DNA of 64,000 nt from Denitromonas ohlonensis (GTDB lineage Bacteria; Pseudomonadota; Gammaproteobacteria; Burkholderiales; Rhodocyclaceae). Of the stretch, positions 17,601-24,964 are shown piece after piece; within the stretch, counting starts at the first letter, position 1, and each line of letters starts with the position of its first letter. Position numbers and translations under genes: made by a program. Below the pieces are notes generated by a model. It saw only the letters and a list, made by a program, of their open reading frames with translations. It searched no databases and was not told where the DNA came from. The stretch spans positions 62,001 to 126,000 of the forward strand of contig NZ_VMNI01000008.1 of the NCBI RefSeq assembly GCF_007625205.1, given 5' to 3'.

Positions 17601-18431
17601 ATGAACGCGCGATTGTCGGAGAACCAAGAATACCTTCGCGACTTAGAAAAGAAAGCACGTAGGGGCGATGACCAAGCCATTGCAATCATTGCAGAGCACG
17701 CGGAAACGCCGGGGGCACTCCAAGCGGAAGCAATTTTTCACCTCGCGCTTATGCACGACGAGACAGGTGAGCCTTCGCCGTTTGACGTGGACCGGGTGGC
17801 TGCAAAAGGGCTATATCAGGTCGCCGCCGAGATGGGGCACTCGATGGCTGGGTACTTTCTTGGCAACATGTTGGACTACGGCGAGGGTGGCGAGCGCAAC
17901 CCTGAACAAGCACGCCGCTGGTACGGATTCGCGGCAGCCGAGGGGATTCGGGACGCGCAGATGCACTATGCACGGATGCTCGAAATGGGACGGGGTGGCC
18001 ACCGTGACCTTGAGGAGGCCGCGCAATGGTATGAAAAGGCCGTGATGCAGGGAGATGAGTTGGCTGCAATGAACCTCGGCTTGCTACATCTAAACGGCCA
18101 GCTAAACAGCTCGAACGAAGAAGTCGCAGTTCGGCTATTTAGATTCGCTGCTGATTCTCTACTTGCTAGCGCACATATTCAGCTCGGCGAGCTTCACTGG
18201 GAAGGAAGAATTCTCGAAGAGAATCATCAGTATGCCCTGCTTCACTTTTGCATTGCGGTGGAATTGGAACCTGAGGAGCCATGGCGTTCGGAAGCATTAA
18301 AACGGCAGCAAAAGTTCTTTGCAGCCTTGGATGATACGGCTCGGCAGGAATTCACCGAGACGGCTCGCAAGTATGTTGCCGAAACGCATTGCGATTCCAG
18401 AGGTAGTTTGTCCCGACAAACACTCAACTGA
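17601..18431 (+). CDS. Sel1-like repeat protein
   Basis: This 276-residue protein is built of Sel1-type TPR-like helical repeats. Clear units with the A..W(Y/F)..AA..G...A pattern lie around residues 85-115 (HSMAGYFLGNMLDYG), 100-140 (ARRWYGFAAAEGIRDAQ), 140-175 (AAQWYEKAVMQGDELAAMNLG) and 185-225. No signal peptide is seen, so it is probably cytoplasmic. The ATG at 17601 is fixed by an excellent AAGGAGGG 6-14 bases upstream. Such proteins are protein-protein adaptors. It sits between the truncated and intact NnrU-family copies, 58 bases before a nuclease-like gene in the same direction, so the two may be co-transcribed cargo. Confidence 0.85.
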   Translation: MNARLSENQEYLRDLEKKARRGDDQAIAIIAEHAETPGALQAEAIFHLALMHDETGEPSPFDVDRVAAKGLYQVAAEMGHSMAGYFLGNMLDYGEGGERNPEQARRWYGFAAAEGIRDAQMHYARMLEMGRGGHRDLEEAAQWYEKAVMQGDELAAMNLGLLHLNGQLNSSNEEVAVRLFRFAADSLLASAHIQLGELHWEGRILEENHQYALLHFCIAVELEPEEPWRSEALKRQQKFFAALDDTARQEFTETARKYVAETHCDSRGSLSRQTLN

Positions 18432-18489
18432 TTGCACCAAGGCCACAAACACTTGGTTTTGTCTAATTTTTTGCGCACGGAAGTAGACG

Positions 18490-19494
18490 ATGGCTCTAAC
18501 ACAGATGCAATTGATTCAGTCCCTTGGCGAAGCCATGGCGTGGTTTGAACGCGAGCTTCAATGGGGTGTTGCCCCAACCGAATTGAGACACTTGGTGGGT
18601 CGAATCGGGGAGCTTTATGTTGCAATGACGACAAATGGGCAACTAGCCAATCGGGTGAATCAGCCGGGATATGATGTCGTGAGTGAAAAGGGTGAGAGAA
18701 TCTCCGTGAAGACGACCGCTCGGCAGGCGATTCGAGGGCAGGTCCTTTTTCGGGAGACAACGCTTGCCGAGGTCGATCGAATCATTGTTCTGCGCGTAAA
18801 TACGGAGGACATGCAAGTTGAAACGCTTCTTGATGAGCTGGCTACTTCGTTGGTGCCGCGTCTGCAGCTTGGTCAAGACGGCATGCGTCGTTTGCAACTT
18901 GCGGCATTGGCGCAAGGAGCGCCTAAACACTCCGATCTCCGTTCGGTCCGCGAAGTCACTTATCAAGGCACAACTCTACGTGAACTAGAGAACGGAACCA
19001 TTCAGGCCGAGCGGAATGGCGGGCTGGTCACGCCCGTCAAACCCGTGCTTCGCGAGTTGGCGCCGCGGCTCAATGTATCAGTCGTAAGCGCAACTGGCAT
19101 AACGTTGAACACAAGACAGTTGGGCTCGTTGATTATCAGGGCGATAGTTGCGGAACAAGGAGAGCCCGACGATGCATGTGAGGCACAGGAGGAACTGACG
19201 GAGCAGGATTGTTTCCGAGAGGATGAACAAGGTGTCGATGACTGTTTTGTTCGAGACGAAGCCGAATTCGAAGAGTTTCTTGTCCAGCAAATGGAGTCAG
19301 GAACGATTCGAATCTTCCGCTCTGGTGATATTCAGACCCCGACGCATCCCTTCTTGCGAGAAATCGCCGACCGATTGAACGTGCCGGTCTGCAGCGCTGC
19401 GGGTGCACGATTGAACACCCGGGTCCTCGGTGTACGAGTCCTGCGCGCGATTCATGCCCATTCGGTATCAGAAATCACCGGTAACAGGTCTTAA
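18490..19494 (+). CDS. Nuclease-like protein (DUF6998-like N-terminus) with two C-terminal repeats
   Basis: This is a 334-residue protein. Residues about 30-80 contain GRIGELYVA (E41), GYDVVS (D62) and ISVKTT (K74), an arrangement like the PD-(D/E)xK fold of DUF6998-type proteins, with Ser in place of the usual acidic or Gln residue two before the Lys. Residues 163-219 and 263-321 are two copies of one module: (L/M)E(N/S)GTI, then (V/I)xTPxxPxLRE(L/I)AxRLNV, then xLNTRxLGxxxxRAI. The copies are joined by an acidic linker (222-262). The repeat may bind nucleic acid or protein; I recognise no named domain. It follows the Sel1 gene by 58 bases. A defence or DNA-processing role is inference. Confidence 0.65.
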   Translation: MALTQMQLIQSLGEAMAWFERELQWGVAPTELRHLVGRIGELYVAMTTNGQLANRVNQPGYDVVSEKGERISVKTTARQAIRGQVLFRETTLAEVDRIIVLRVNTEDMQVETLLDELATSLVPRLQLGQDGMRRLQLAALAQGAPKHSDLRSVREVTYQGTTLRELENGTIQAERNGGLVTPVKPVLRELAPRLNVSVVSATGITLNTRQLGSLIIRAIVAEQGEPDDACEAQEELTEQDCFREDEQGVDDCFVRDEAEFEEFLVQQMESGTIRIFRSGDIQTPTHPFLREIADRLNVPVCSAAGARLNTRVLGVRVLRAIHAHSVSEITGNRS

Positions 19495-19702
19495 GATTCA
19501 ACATCTAGGGATGGACTGAAGTAATCACCGACTCAGCGTTCTTCCGCAGAACCAGCAGTGCGATATCGAACTCGCCGGAGCTTGAGGGGCAAGTCTTGAA
19601 ATCCAAAATTTCATTGCCCTGCTCTTGGCGACAAAGGTTCTGTCTTGACCGAGCAACAATCGACCGGCACAGTCGAACGCAACCGCTTCCGGAGACTCAC
19701 CC
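19495..19702. promoter_or_regulatory. Upstream region of the intact NnrU-family gene, partly duplicated at 16971-17084
   Basis: About the last 110 bases (from AAGTCTTGAAATCCA at 19589) are clearly similar to the region upstream of the truncated copy. The shared pieces include GCGACAAAG, GTCTTGACCG and GGCACAGTCGAACGCAACCGC. The duplication therefore included the putative promoter and leader. No exact promoter hexamers are assigned. Confidence 0.45.
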
Positions 19703-20278
19703 ATGACCCTGCTCATCCTTGGCCTGCTGCTGTTTCTCGGCGCGCACTCGGTATCCATCTTCAACGCGCCCTGGCGCGACCGGATGCACGCCCGCCTCGG
19801 TGAGGCGGGGTGGAAGGGGCTGTACTCGCTGGTGTCGCTGGCGGGCTTTGTGCTCATCATTTATGGCTATGGCGCCGCGCGGATGGAGCCGGTGGTGCTT
19901 TACACGCCGCCGATGGGCTTGCGGCACCTTGCGCTGCTGTTGCTCGTGCCGGTATTTCCGCTGTTTCTCGCCACCTATCTGCCCGGCCGCATTCAGCGCG
20001 TTGCGCGGCATCCGACGCTCGTGGCGACCAAGCTGTGGGCGCTGGCGCATCTGTTGGCCAATGGCATGCTGGCGGATGTGTTGCTGTTCGGGGGGTTTCT
20101 CATCTGGGCGGTGGCCGACCGGATTTCACTCAAGCGCCGCGCCCCGCGTGCGTTGCCGGCGCTGCCGGCGGGCAAGGCCAATGATGTGATTGCGATTGTG
20201 GGCGGGTTGGCGCTCTACGTCGCCTTCGTCTTTGGCCTGCATGGTTGGTTGATTGGGGTGGCGCTGATTCCGGGGTGA
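19703..20278 (+). CDS. NnrU family protein (intact copy)
   Basis: This 191-residue integral membrane protein matches the NnrU family: an N-terminal hydrophobic segment with GLLLFLGAHS, then GLYSLVSLAGFVLIIYGYG (about 38-56), RHLALLLLVPVFPL (about 75-88), RHPTLVATKLWALAHLLANG (about 100-120), and C-terminal membrane segments ending at the LHGWLIGVALIP region. NnrU was first linked to nitrite and nitric-oxide metabolism in denitrifiers, but its biochemical role is not established and many homologues lie outside nir/nor loci, as here. The ATG at 19703 follows CCGGAGACTCACCC. A 5' partial duplicate lies 2.6 kb upstream. Confidence 0.85.
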   Translation: MTLLILGLLLFLGAHSVSIFNAPWRDRMHARLGEAGWKGLYSLVSLAGFVLIIYGYGAARMEPVVLYTPPMGLRHLALLLLVPVFPLFLATYLPGRIQRVARHPTLVATKLWALAHLLANGMLADVLLFGGFLIWAVADRISLKRRAPRALPALPAGKANDVIAIVGGLALYVAFVFGLHGWLIGVALIPG

Positions 20279-20308
20279 TCGGCCGCGCGGCTTTCGGCGG
20301 CCGGTTTT
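20279..20308 (+). terminator. Putative terminator after the NnrU-family gene
   Basis: GGCCGC (20281-20286) pairs with GCGGCC (20297-20302) and is followed by GG and TTTT. It directly abuts the stop codon. The T-run is short, so efficiency is uncertain. Confidence 0.45.
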
Positions 20309-20341
20309 GAGATACACCATTTGGCCGCATCACGGAGCGAT

Positions 20342-20363
20342 GGTGGGTGGCAAGCCACCCACC
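20342..20363. repeat. Short intergenic hairpin
   Basis: GGTGGGTGG (20342-20350) and CCACCCACC (20355-20363) form a perfect 9-bp stem around four bases, followed by CTACGG. It is a REP-like sequence. The rest of the non-genic stretch 20309-20463 shows nothing else I can name. Confidence 0.55.
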
Positions 20364-20463
20364 CTACGGCACCGCGCGGGCGATGGCGGAGCCGAGCCCG
20401 CGTGGCCCTCCCCTTCTGTAGCGCCGAACGGAGGCCGGGGACGGCGGGAATTGTCGTGTCGCT

Positions 20464-20620
20464 TGTTTGAGCCCGCAGGGCGAGTTTGCGACACGACCCG
20501 CCGGGCGCGGGCGTAGAGAGGGGACCGGCGAAGCCGGCGGTACAGCGGGGGCGTTTTCTAGGTAACTTCTTTGTCGCGACAAAGAAGTTACTCGCCCGCC
20601 GGGGCGAGACCCGGCCAACG
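20464..20620 (-). repeat. Dispersed intergenic repeat, copy B
   Basis: Read on the minus strand it begins CGTTGGCCGGGTCTCGCC and ends at the CCCTGCGGGCTCAAACA terminus, as does copy A at 14034-14190. Its interior hairpin is AACTTCTTTGTCGCGACAAAGAAGTT-like (20574-20591 on plus). With copy A it brackets the accessory patch as an inverted pair. Bases 20621-20758 to the next gene show no clear feature. Confidence 0.7.
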
Positions 20621-20758
20621 ATAACAAGTCGAAAGCACCAAAACCGAAAGCCAACCCCGCTGGCAATCAACATCCCGCCTGTGCCAGCATGCTCCTGTCG
20701 CGCCCCGGATCGCCGATCCGCCAACGCCACCCCATAAAAACGACAGGACGCCGCCCCC

Positions 20759-21361
20759 ATGCCCCAGCCCCTCGACTACTACTTCGTCCTCAACTCCCCG
20801 TGGAGCTACCTCGCCACCCGCCAGCTCGGCGGCATTGTCGAGCGCACGGGGGCCGAGCTGCGGCTCAAGCCGGTACAGCTACCGACCTTGTTCGCCGCCA
20901 CCGGCAGTCAGCTCTTGCGTGACCGCCCGCCGGCGCGCCAGGCGTATCGACTGCAGGAACTGGCGCGCTGGAGCCGATGGCTGGGCGTGCCAATGCACAT
21001 ACAACCGGCGCACTTCCCGGTCGATGAAAGCCTCGCGATCGGCACGGTGCTCGCTGCCGTCGATGCCGGATTCAACGCGCTGCCCCTCACCGTGGCCCTC
21101 GGCAAAGCGCTATGGACCGACAACCGCAACCTCGCTGACGACACCGTGGTGCGCCACGCGCTTGTCGCCACGCTGCTGCCGCCCGAGCTATTGGACAAGG
21201 CAGGCGCGCCGGGTCACGCCGACACGCTGGCGGCCAATACCGAAGACGCGATCCGCGCCAACGTGTTTGGCGTGCCGACTTGTGTGGTGGGCACGGAAGT
21301 GTTCTGGGGGCAGGACCGGCTCGATTTTGTGGAAAGAGCGCTGGGCGCTGAGCCGGATTGA
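20759..21361 (+). CDS. 2-hydroxychromene-2-carboxylate isomerase family protein (DsbA/kappa-GST-like)
   Basis: This 200-residue protein has the thioredoxin-fold DsbA/kappa-class GST signature of HCCA isomerases. The N-terminal strand YYFVLNSPWSYLATRQL carries the SPW-S active-site region in place of CXXC. An all-helical insertion follows (50-150), then the C-terminal half of the thioredoxin fold with VFGVPTCVVGTEVFWGQDRLDF (164-185), including the cis-Pro of GVPT. The founding member isomerises 2-hydroxychromene-2-carboxylate in naphthalene breakdown using glutathione. No catabolic genes are nearby, so a general glutathione-dependent role is more cautious. The ATG at 20759 follows a weak ribosome-binding site. 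Confidence 0.88.
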   Translation: MPQPLDYYFVLNSPWSYLATRQLGGIVERTGAELRLKPVQLPTLFAATGSQLLRDRPPARQAYRLQELARWSRWLGVPMHIQPAHFPVDESLAIGTVLAAVDAGFNALPLTVALGKALWTDNRNLADDTVVRHALVATLLPPELLDKAGAPGHADTLAANTEDAIRANVFGVPTCVVGTEVFWGQDRLDFVERALGAEPD

Positions 21362-21409
21362 CCGGGCGGCCTTCGGCCGGCGTCGGTGCGGCGTCCGGGC
21401 GTTGCGGAA

Positions 21410-21823
21410 TCAATCCAGGGAACGCAAGCCGTCGAGCGTCACCGCAAAACGCTGCAAGCGCGATGCGCCGTCGCGGGTTGTTTTCAAGGTGAAGACAACC
21501 GGGCCGATGTCCGCTTCGTCTCGCGGCGACTGTCCCCACTCGACGAACTGCCAGTCGTCGGCGGGCGGTGTGGCGAAGAGCGCTTGCCGCGGGTATTCAC
21601 CCGATTCCGACACCGCAATCTGCATCGTGACTTCGGGGCAGCGCGGGCCATCGCATTCCCCCACGGCCTGAAGCCGGAACAGGCGCACAAAGAGCGGCGC
21701 CATGGGCGAGGGGCTTTGTGCGACAAGCTCTGCGTTATTGGCAAACTGCACCAGCGACGGTGCATGGACGCAGGCCGTCACGGTGAGTGCCAACAGCACG
21801 GCCAGCAGTCGTTTGCGCATCAT
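21410..21823 (-). CDS. Hypothetical lipoprotein coupled to an M15-like peptidase gene
   Basis: This 137-residue protein starts MMRKRLLAVLLALTVTAC, a textbook lipoprotein signal with the lipidated Cys at about residue 18. The mature part has no domain I recognise; it is a mixed alpha/beta sequence containing GECDGPRCPEV (a possible disulphide) and ends LDGLRSLD. The ATG at 21823 overlaps the stop of the preceding gene as ATGA, which argues for translational coupling and sets the start. A partner role with the M15-like protein in the envelope is inference. Confidence 0.65.
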   Translation of the reverse strand: MMRKRLLAVLLALTVTACVHAPSLVQFANNAELVAQSPSPMAPLFVRLFRLQAVGECDGPRCPEVTMQIAVSESGEYPRQALFATPPADDWQFVEWGQSPRDEADIGPVVFTLKTTRDGASRLQRFAVTLDGLRSLD

Positions 21824-22236
21824 GTCTGTGACGAAATATGAAGGTGGTTCACATGGCGAATGCGCAAATCGGGTCGTTGCTCGACCAGCGCGCCGCGCTT
21901 GCGAATATTGATGAACGGGCCAAAGCACTCTGCCACATCGGCATGCGCCGCAACCGCCTGCTGAAACACCTGAACCGCCGCCCCGTTGCTCACATCGTCG
22001 ATCCGTTTGCCATCGAGCCGGTTAATGTCCAGCGCCTGCCCATGGTAGTGGAAACTGCGCGGCGAATGGACGCCGCCGGTGGTGCTGTTGATATTGATCG
22101 ACAGGTTCGTCGTCTTGACCACGGTCTCGATCATCTGCGCGAGGACAGACGACACGGGCAGATCCGGCGACGGGGCCAAGGGATCGTCGTTGATCAGGGT
22201 GATCAGCCCGTTCAGCGTGTTGATGTGACGTCGCAT
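21820..22236 (-). CDS. Small M15-type (D-Ala-D-Ala carboxypeptidase-like) zinc peptidase
   Basis: The 138-residue protein shows the M15/VanX zinc-site pattern S-x-H-x-x-G-x-A-x-D at residues 61-70 (SFHYHGQALD; ligands H63 and D70), and HVNHLHIS at 128-135 supplies the third histidine ligand (H131 or H133). Such enzymes cleave D-Ala-D-Ala or L-Ala-D-Glu bonds of peptidoglycan peptides. No signal peptide is present, which is unusual for a wall enzyme and might mean a phage-endolysin-like origin or a substrate inside the cell. The stop overlaps the next gene's start (ATGA). The sequence upstream is a pseudogene patch, so the promoter is not evident. Confidence 0.7.
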   Translation of the reverse strand: MRRHINTLNGLITLINDDPLAPSPDLPVSSVLAQMIETVVKTTNLSININSTTGGVHSPRSFHYHGQALDINRLDGKRIDDVSNGAAVQVFQQAVAAHADVAECFGPFINIRKRGALVEQRPDLRIRHVNHLHISSQT

Positions 22237-22344
22237 CTTGCAAACTCAATCCAGTTGCGCGAGGGCCAAACCATAAACGACGCTGGCATAGATTGAAAGC
22301 CTGTACGCCCGCCATGACTGCCGGCTAGCGCCCTTGCAGCGGCG

Positions 22345-22440
22345 CGGCCGAAGAAGGTCCAGTCGGCGCTGTGACTGCAGCCGTGGGAGTTGCGGTCGGC
22401 GCGGGAGGCGGTCACGACCAGGGTGTTGGGCTCGGCCAGC
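22345..22440 (-). pseudogene. Fragment duplicated from the C13 peptidase gene
   Basis: About 96 bases match 23051-23146 at over 90% identity, encoding on the minus strand the segment from LAEPNTLV through ADWTFFGRA. The corresponding piece of the intact gene lies just after the catalytic Cys. Neither the His nor the Cys is included, so it is a non-functional remnant. Confidence 0.85.
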
Positions 22441-22441
22441 G

Positions 22442-22515
22442 GCGACACGGAGGTGTTGTGGGGGCAGGACCGGCTGGATTTTGTGGAGCGGGCGCTGATG
22501 GCGAAGGACGACTGA
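22442..22515 (+). pseudogene. 3'-terminal remnant of a second HCCA-isomerase gene
   Basis: Translation gives a tail containing TEVLWGQDRLDFVERAL followed by a TGA, parallel to TEVFWGQDRLDFVERAL at the end of the intact gene (21290-21361). The last residues (MAKDD) differ from the intact copy, so this may derive from a paralogue rather than a simple duplication. It abuts the C13 fragment with no spacer. Confidence 0.8.
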
Positions 22516-22578
22516 TGCAAGCCGAGCGACGGCGGATCAGAGGCTCGCGGTTCCGCCCGGCCTCGCCGCACCGCCGCA

Positions 22579-22785
22579 CTAGAAACACCGACAGATCTCG
22601 GCTTTGACCACGTGACCGCGATAGCCCACAACCGGTGGCGTGTACTCGGAAACCTTGCCGCGAACCGCACATTGGCCGGCACAAGCCGTCGCGCCGCCAA
22701 CGCGATACGCGCCGACGATCGCCGCGATCAGTCCCGCCAGCAGAAACCCGAAGCCAATTTTCACTACCGTTTTCTTCACGACCAC
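22579..22785 (-). CDS. Small single-pass membrane protein, hypothetical
   Basis: Up to 68 residues: a basic start, one hydrophobic segment (about residues 10-28, GFGFLLAGLIAAIVGAYRV) and a Cys-containing C-terminal part (CAGQC, then CRC near the end). Four cysteines and the N-in, C-out topology suggest a small envelope protein with disulphides. The start is a GTG at 22785 or 22779; neither has an ideal ribosome-binding site. It lies 24 bases downstream of the C13 peptidase gene on the same strand and could be co-transcribed. I recognise no family. Confidence 0.5.
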   Translation of the reverse strand: MVVKKTVVKIGFGFLLAGLIAAIVGAYRVGGATACAGQCAVRGKVSEYTPPVVGYRGHVVKAEICRCF

Positions 22786-22809
22786 CTCACTCGCACCGTG
22801 GATAGCGCG

Positions 22810-24822
22810 CTACCGAGCGGCGACGCGCGAAGCCGGCAGAACAGTCTCCGCCATCTGCCCTTGCCCCATGGCGTTCACCTGCAAGCGTCGTTCGATGGCC
22901 GTCAGCACCGGCGCGACGGCCTCGCCCAGGGCGATCTGCGGTTCGGACGGGTCGTAGCCTTCGGCTGCTTCACGCACGGCAACAGCCGCGCTGGCCTGGG
23001 TGAAGGCGGTGTCGAACGCGTAGGTGTCGCGCAGGGCTTCGTTGAACAGGGCACGGCCGAAGAAGGTCCAGTCGGCGCTGTGGCTGCAGCCGTGGGAGTT
23101 GCGGTCGGCGCGGGAGGCGGTCATGACCAGCGTGTTGGGATCGGCCAGCGCCGGCACGAAGCCGCCGGAGTAGCAGGCAGAGACGATGAGCGCGCGGTAG
23201 CGGATGCCGGCGGCGTCGAGCTGGTGGCGGAGCACCTCGGGCGTGAGTTCATCAAAACGATAGGGCCACAGGCTGAGGTCGAAGCGGTGTTCTTCCGATC
23301 CGTGCGAGGTGAGGAAAACCACCAGCACGTCTTCGTCGGCGTTCATGCGCTGGCCAAACACCTTGAGGCTGCGCGCCAGCGCGGTGACGCTGGCAATCGG
23401 CAAGGTGTTGACGGTGGCGGGGTTGTTGACCAGCACCAGGCTGCGGCCCTCGGCGTCGAAACGCTCGCGGAAGAGCGTATCGACGGCGCGCACTTCACGC
23501 AGGAACACGTCCTGATTGGCATGGCCGCCGACCGACAGCACGAACAGTTCGGGCACGCCGAGGCGGCCGGGCGCGATGGCAGCGAGGGCGTCGTCGAGCA
23601 GCGCCGGTTGGGTATAGAGGATGGCTTCGTGGGTGACCGCGGCGTAGCGGGCCTGCGCGGCGTCGCTCTCGGCGGCGGCCGCGGTTTCGTCGTAGTGCGG
23701 AATCCACAGACTGCTGTTGTCCTTGAACAGCCACTGCGGTGCGATGAGCAGGCCGAGCACGGCCAGCACGGCGCCCATGCGTTGCTCGGGCAGGAGCTGC
23801 TGCGCCCGCGCCAAAGCGACGATGGAGGCGATGACGAGCCAGGCGACAAAACCCCAGTAGAGGTAGGCGCTTGCCATCGCGAACCCCTCGCCGAGCAGCG
23901 GGAAGCCGAGAATGGCGGCGTACTGAATACATGTGCCGACGATGCCCACCGCGACCAACGCTACGGCGCCGGGCAGCATCTTGCGGTCGTCATCGGCGGC
24001 GCGAGCCGAGGCCCAGGCGGTGAGCAGCAGCAGCGGCACCCAGAACATCGCCGATGCCATGCCGTAGCGGTTGAACTCGCTGTCGGTGCCGACCAGCAAC
24101 CAGTTGCCGAAGGCGATGAGGAGCAGATCGAACAGCAGCAGCCAGACCAGTTGCGCCGGCGACACTTTGAGCCGGGCGGTGGCCTTGGCGCGCACCAGCA
24201 GGAGGCCCACACCCGCGGCGAGATTGCTGAACAGATCACGCCAGGGGCGGGCCTGATCGGCGGCGTCCGGCTCGGGCGGCGGGACCGCGCCGATGGTGAC
24301 ATGGTGACCGCTGAGCGTTTCGAGGCGGGCCAACCAGGCGTCGGCGTCTGGTTCAACACACGCGAGCGGCACGGTCAGCACATCGCAGGTGTTCAGATGA
24401 ATCAGCAGCAAATCGCCAATGCGCTCGAGCGCGGCGACACTCGGCCACTGCAGGCGCGTGGTGGCGCCGGCATGCACGACCACCAGCGCCTCGTCGGCCA
24501 GCGTGAGTTGAAACTCGCCCGGCTGTTGGGCCGACACCCGCCGCAGCACTTTGCCCTGGGCGCGCTGCATGAGGACGATAAACACCAGCACCACCACTAC
24601 GAGCGGGAGCCATTGACCGCCGGGCAGCGCCTTCATCTCCGCGCCAAAGAAACCCACCAGCGCACCAATCACCATCCACAGCGCCAACATGGCGACAATG
24701 CTGCGCCAGGGGGCACCGCCCACACGCTGCACCCGCTGGGTGACCGCGCGCACGCCGACCATGCGTTGTTCCACGGTCGTGCTGACGGCCAGGGTATGAG
24801 CAAGCGTGTCGGAGTCGGTCAT
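22810..24822 (-). CDS. Membrane-anchored C13 (legumain-like) family peptidase
   Basis: This is a 670-residue protein. Two N-terminal membrane helices (about 40-60 and 68-88) are followed by a soluble domain (90-185) of a type often paired with such helices. A multi-pass block comes next (about 215-385), then a C-terminal caspase-fold C13 peptidase domain (about 410-640). The catalytic His is H507 in FLTSHGS and the catalytic Cys is C550 in IVSACYSGG, 43 residues later; SADWTFFG follows as in other bacterial C13 proteins. The ATG at 24822 (MTDSDTLAH) is preferred over an upstream in-frame ATG at 24927, whose extension looks non-coding. The substrate is unknown. C13 enzymes cut after Asn or Asp. 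Confidence 0.87.
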   Translation of the reverse strand: MTDSDTLAHTLAVSTTVEQRMVGVRAVTQRVQRVGGAPWRSIVAMLALWMVIGALVGFFGAEMKALPGGQWLPLVVVVLVFIVLMQRAQGKVLRRVSAQQPGEFQLTLADEALVVVHAGATTRLQWPSVAALERIGDLLLIHLNTCDVLTVPLACVEPDADAWLARLETLSGHHVTIGAVPPPEPDAADQARPWRDLFSNLAAGVGLLLVRAKATARLKVSPAQLVWLLLFDLLLIAFGNWLLVGTDSEFNRYGMASAMFWVPLLLLTAWASARAADDDRKMLPGAVALVAVGIVGTCIQYAAILGFPLLGEGFAMASAYLYWGFVAWLVIASIVALARAQQLLPEQRMGAVLAVLGLLIAPQWLFKDNSSLWIPHYDETAAAAESDAAQARYAAVTHEAILYTQPALLDDALAAIAPGRLGVPELFVLSVGGHANQDVFLREVRAVDTLFRERFDAEGRSLVLVNNPATVNTLPIASVTALARSLKVFGQRMNADEDVLVVFLTSHGSEEHRFDLSLWPYRFDELTPEVLRHQLDAAGIRYRALIVSACYSGGFVPALADPNTLVMTASRADRNSHGCSHSADWTFFGRALFNEALRDTYAFDTAFTQASAAVAVREAAEGYDPSEPQIALGEAVAPVLTAIERRLQVNAMGQGQMAETVLPASRVAAR

Positions 24823-24964
24823 AAGACGAATAGAGTCGGGGTTGAAGCCGAAGTATACCGTTGGAATGAGATCTAAGACGCCCCGGCGACGACAGGCGGT
24901 ACACGGAACTTGGCATTCAAATAGCACTCAAAGGCGCCACGATTCTCTCTAGCGCGCGCTCCTC

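Larger units (their letters stand above)
22237..22578. other. Scrambled intergenic patch with two gene fragments
   Basis: There is no intact gene. Bases 22345-22440 duplicate part of the C13 peptidase gene and 22442-22515 are the tail of an isomerase gene, both listed separately. Bases 22237-22344 and 22516-22578 show nothing recognisable. Confidence 0.7.

Noticed and set aside
22612-24876. 754-residue plus-strand open frame opposite the C13 peptidase gene
   Set aside because: Its translation is His/Gln/Arg/Gly-rich low complexity and the minus strand carries clear C13 motifs.
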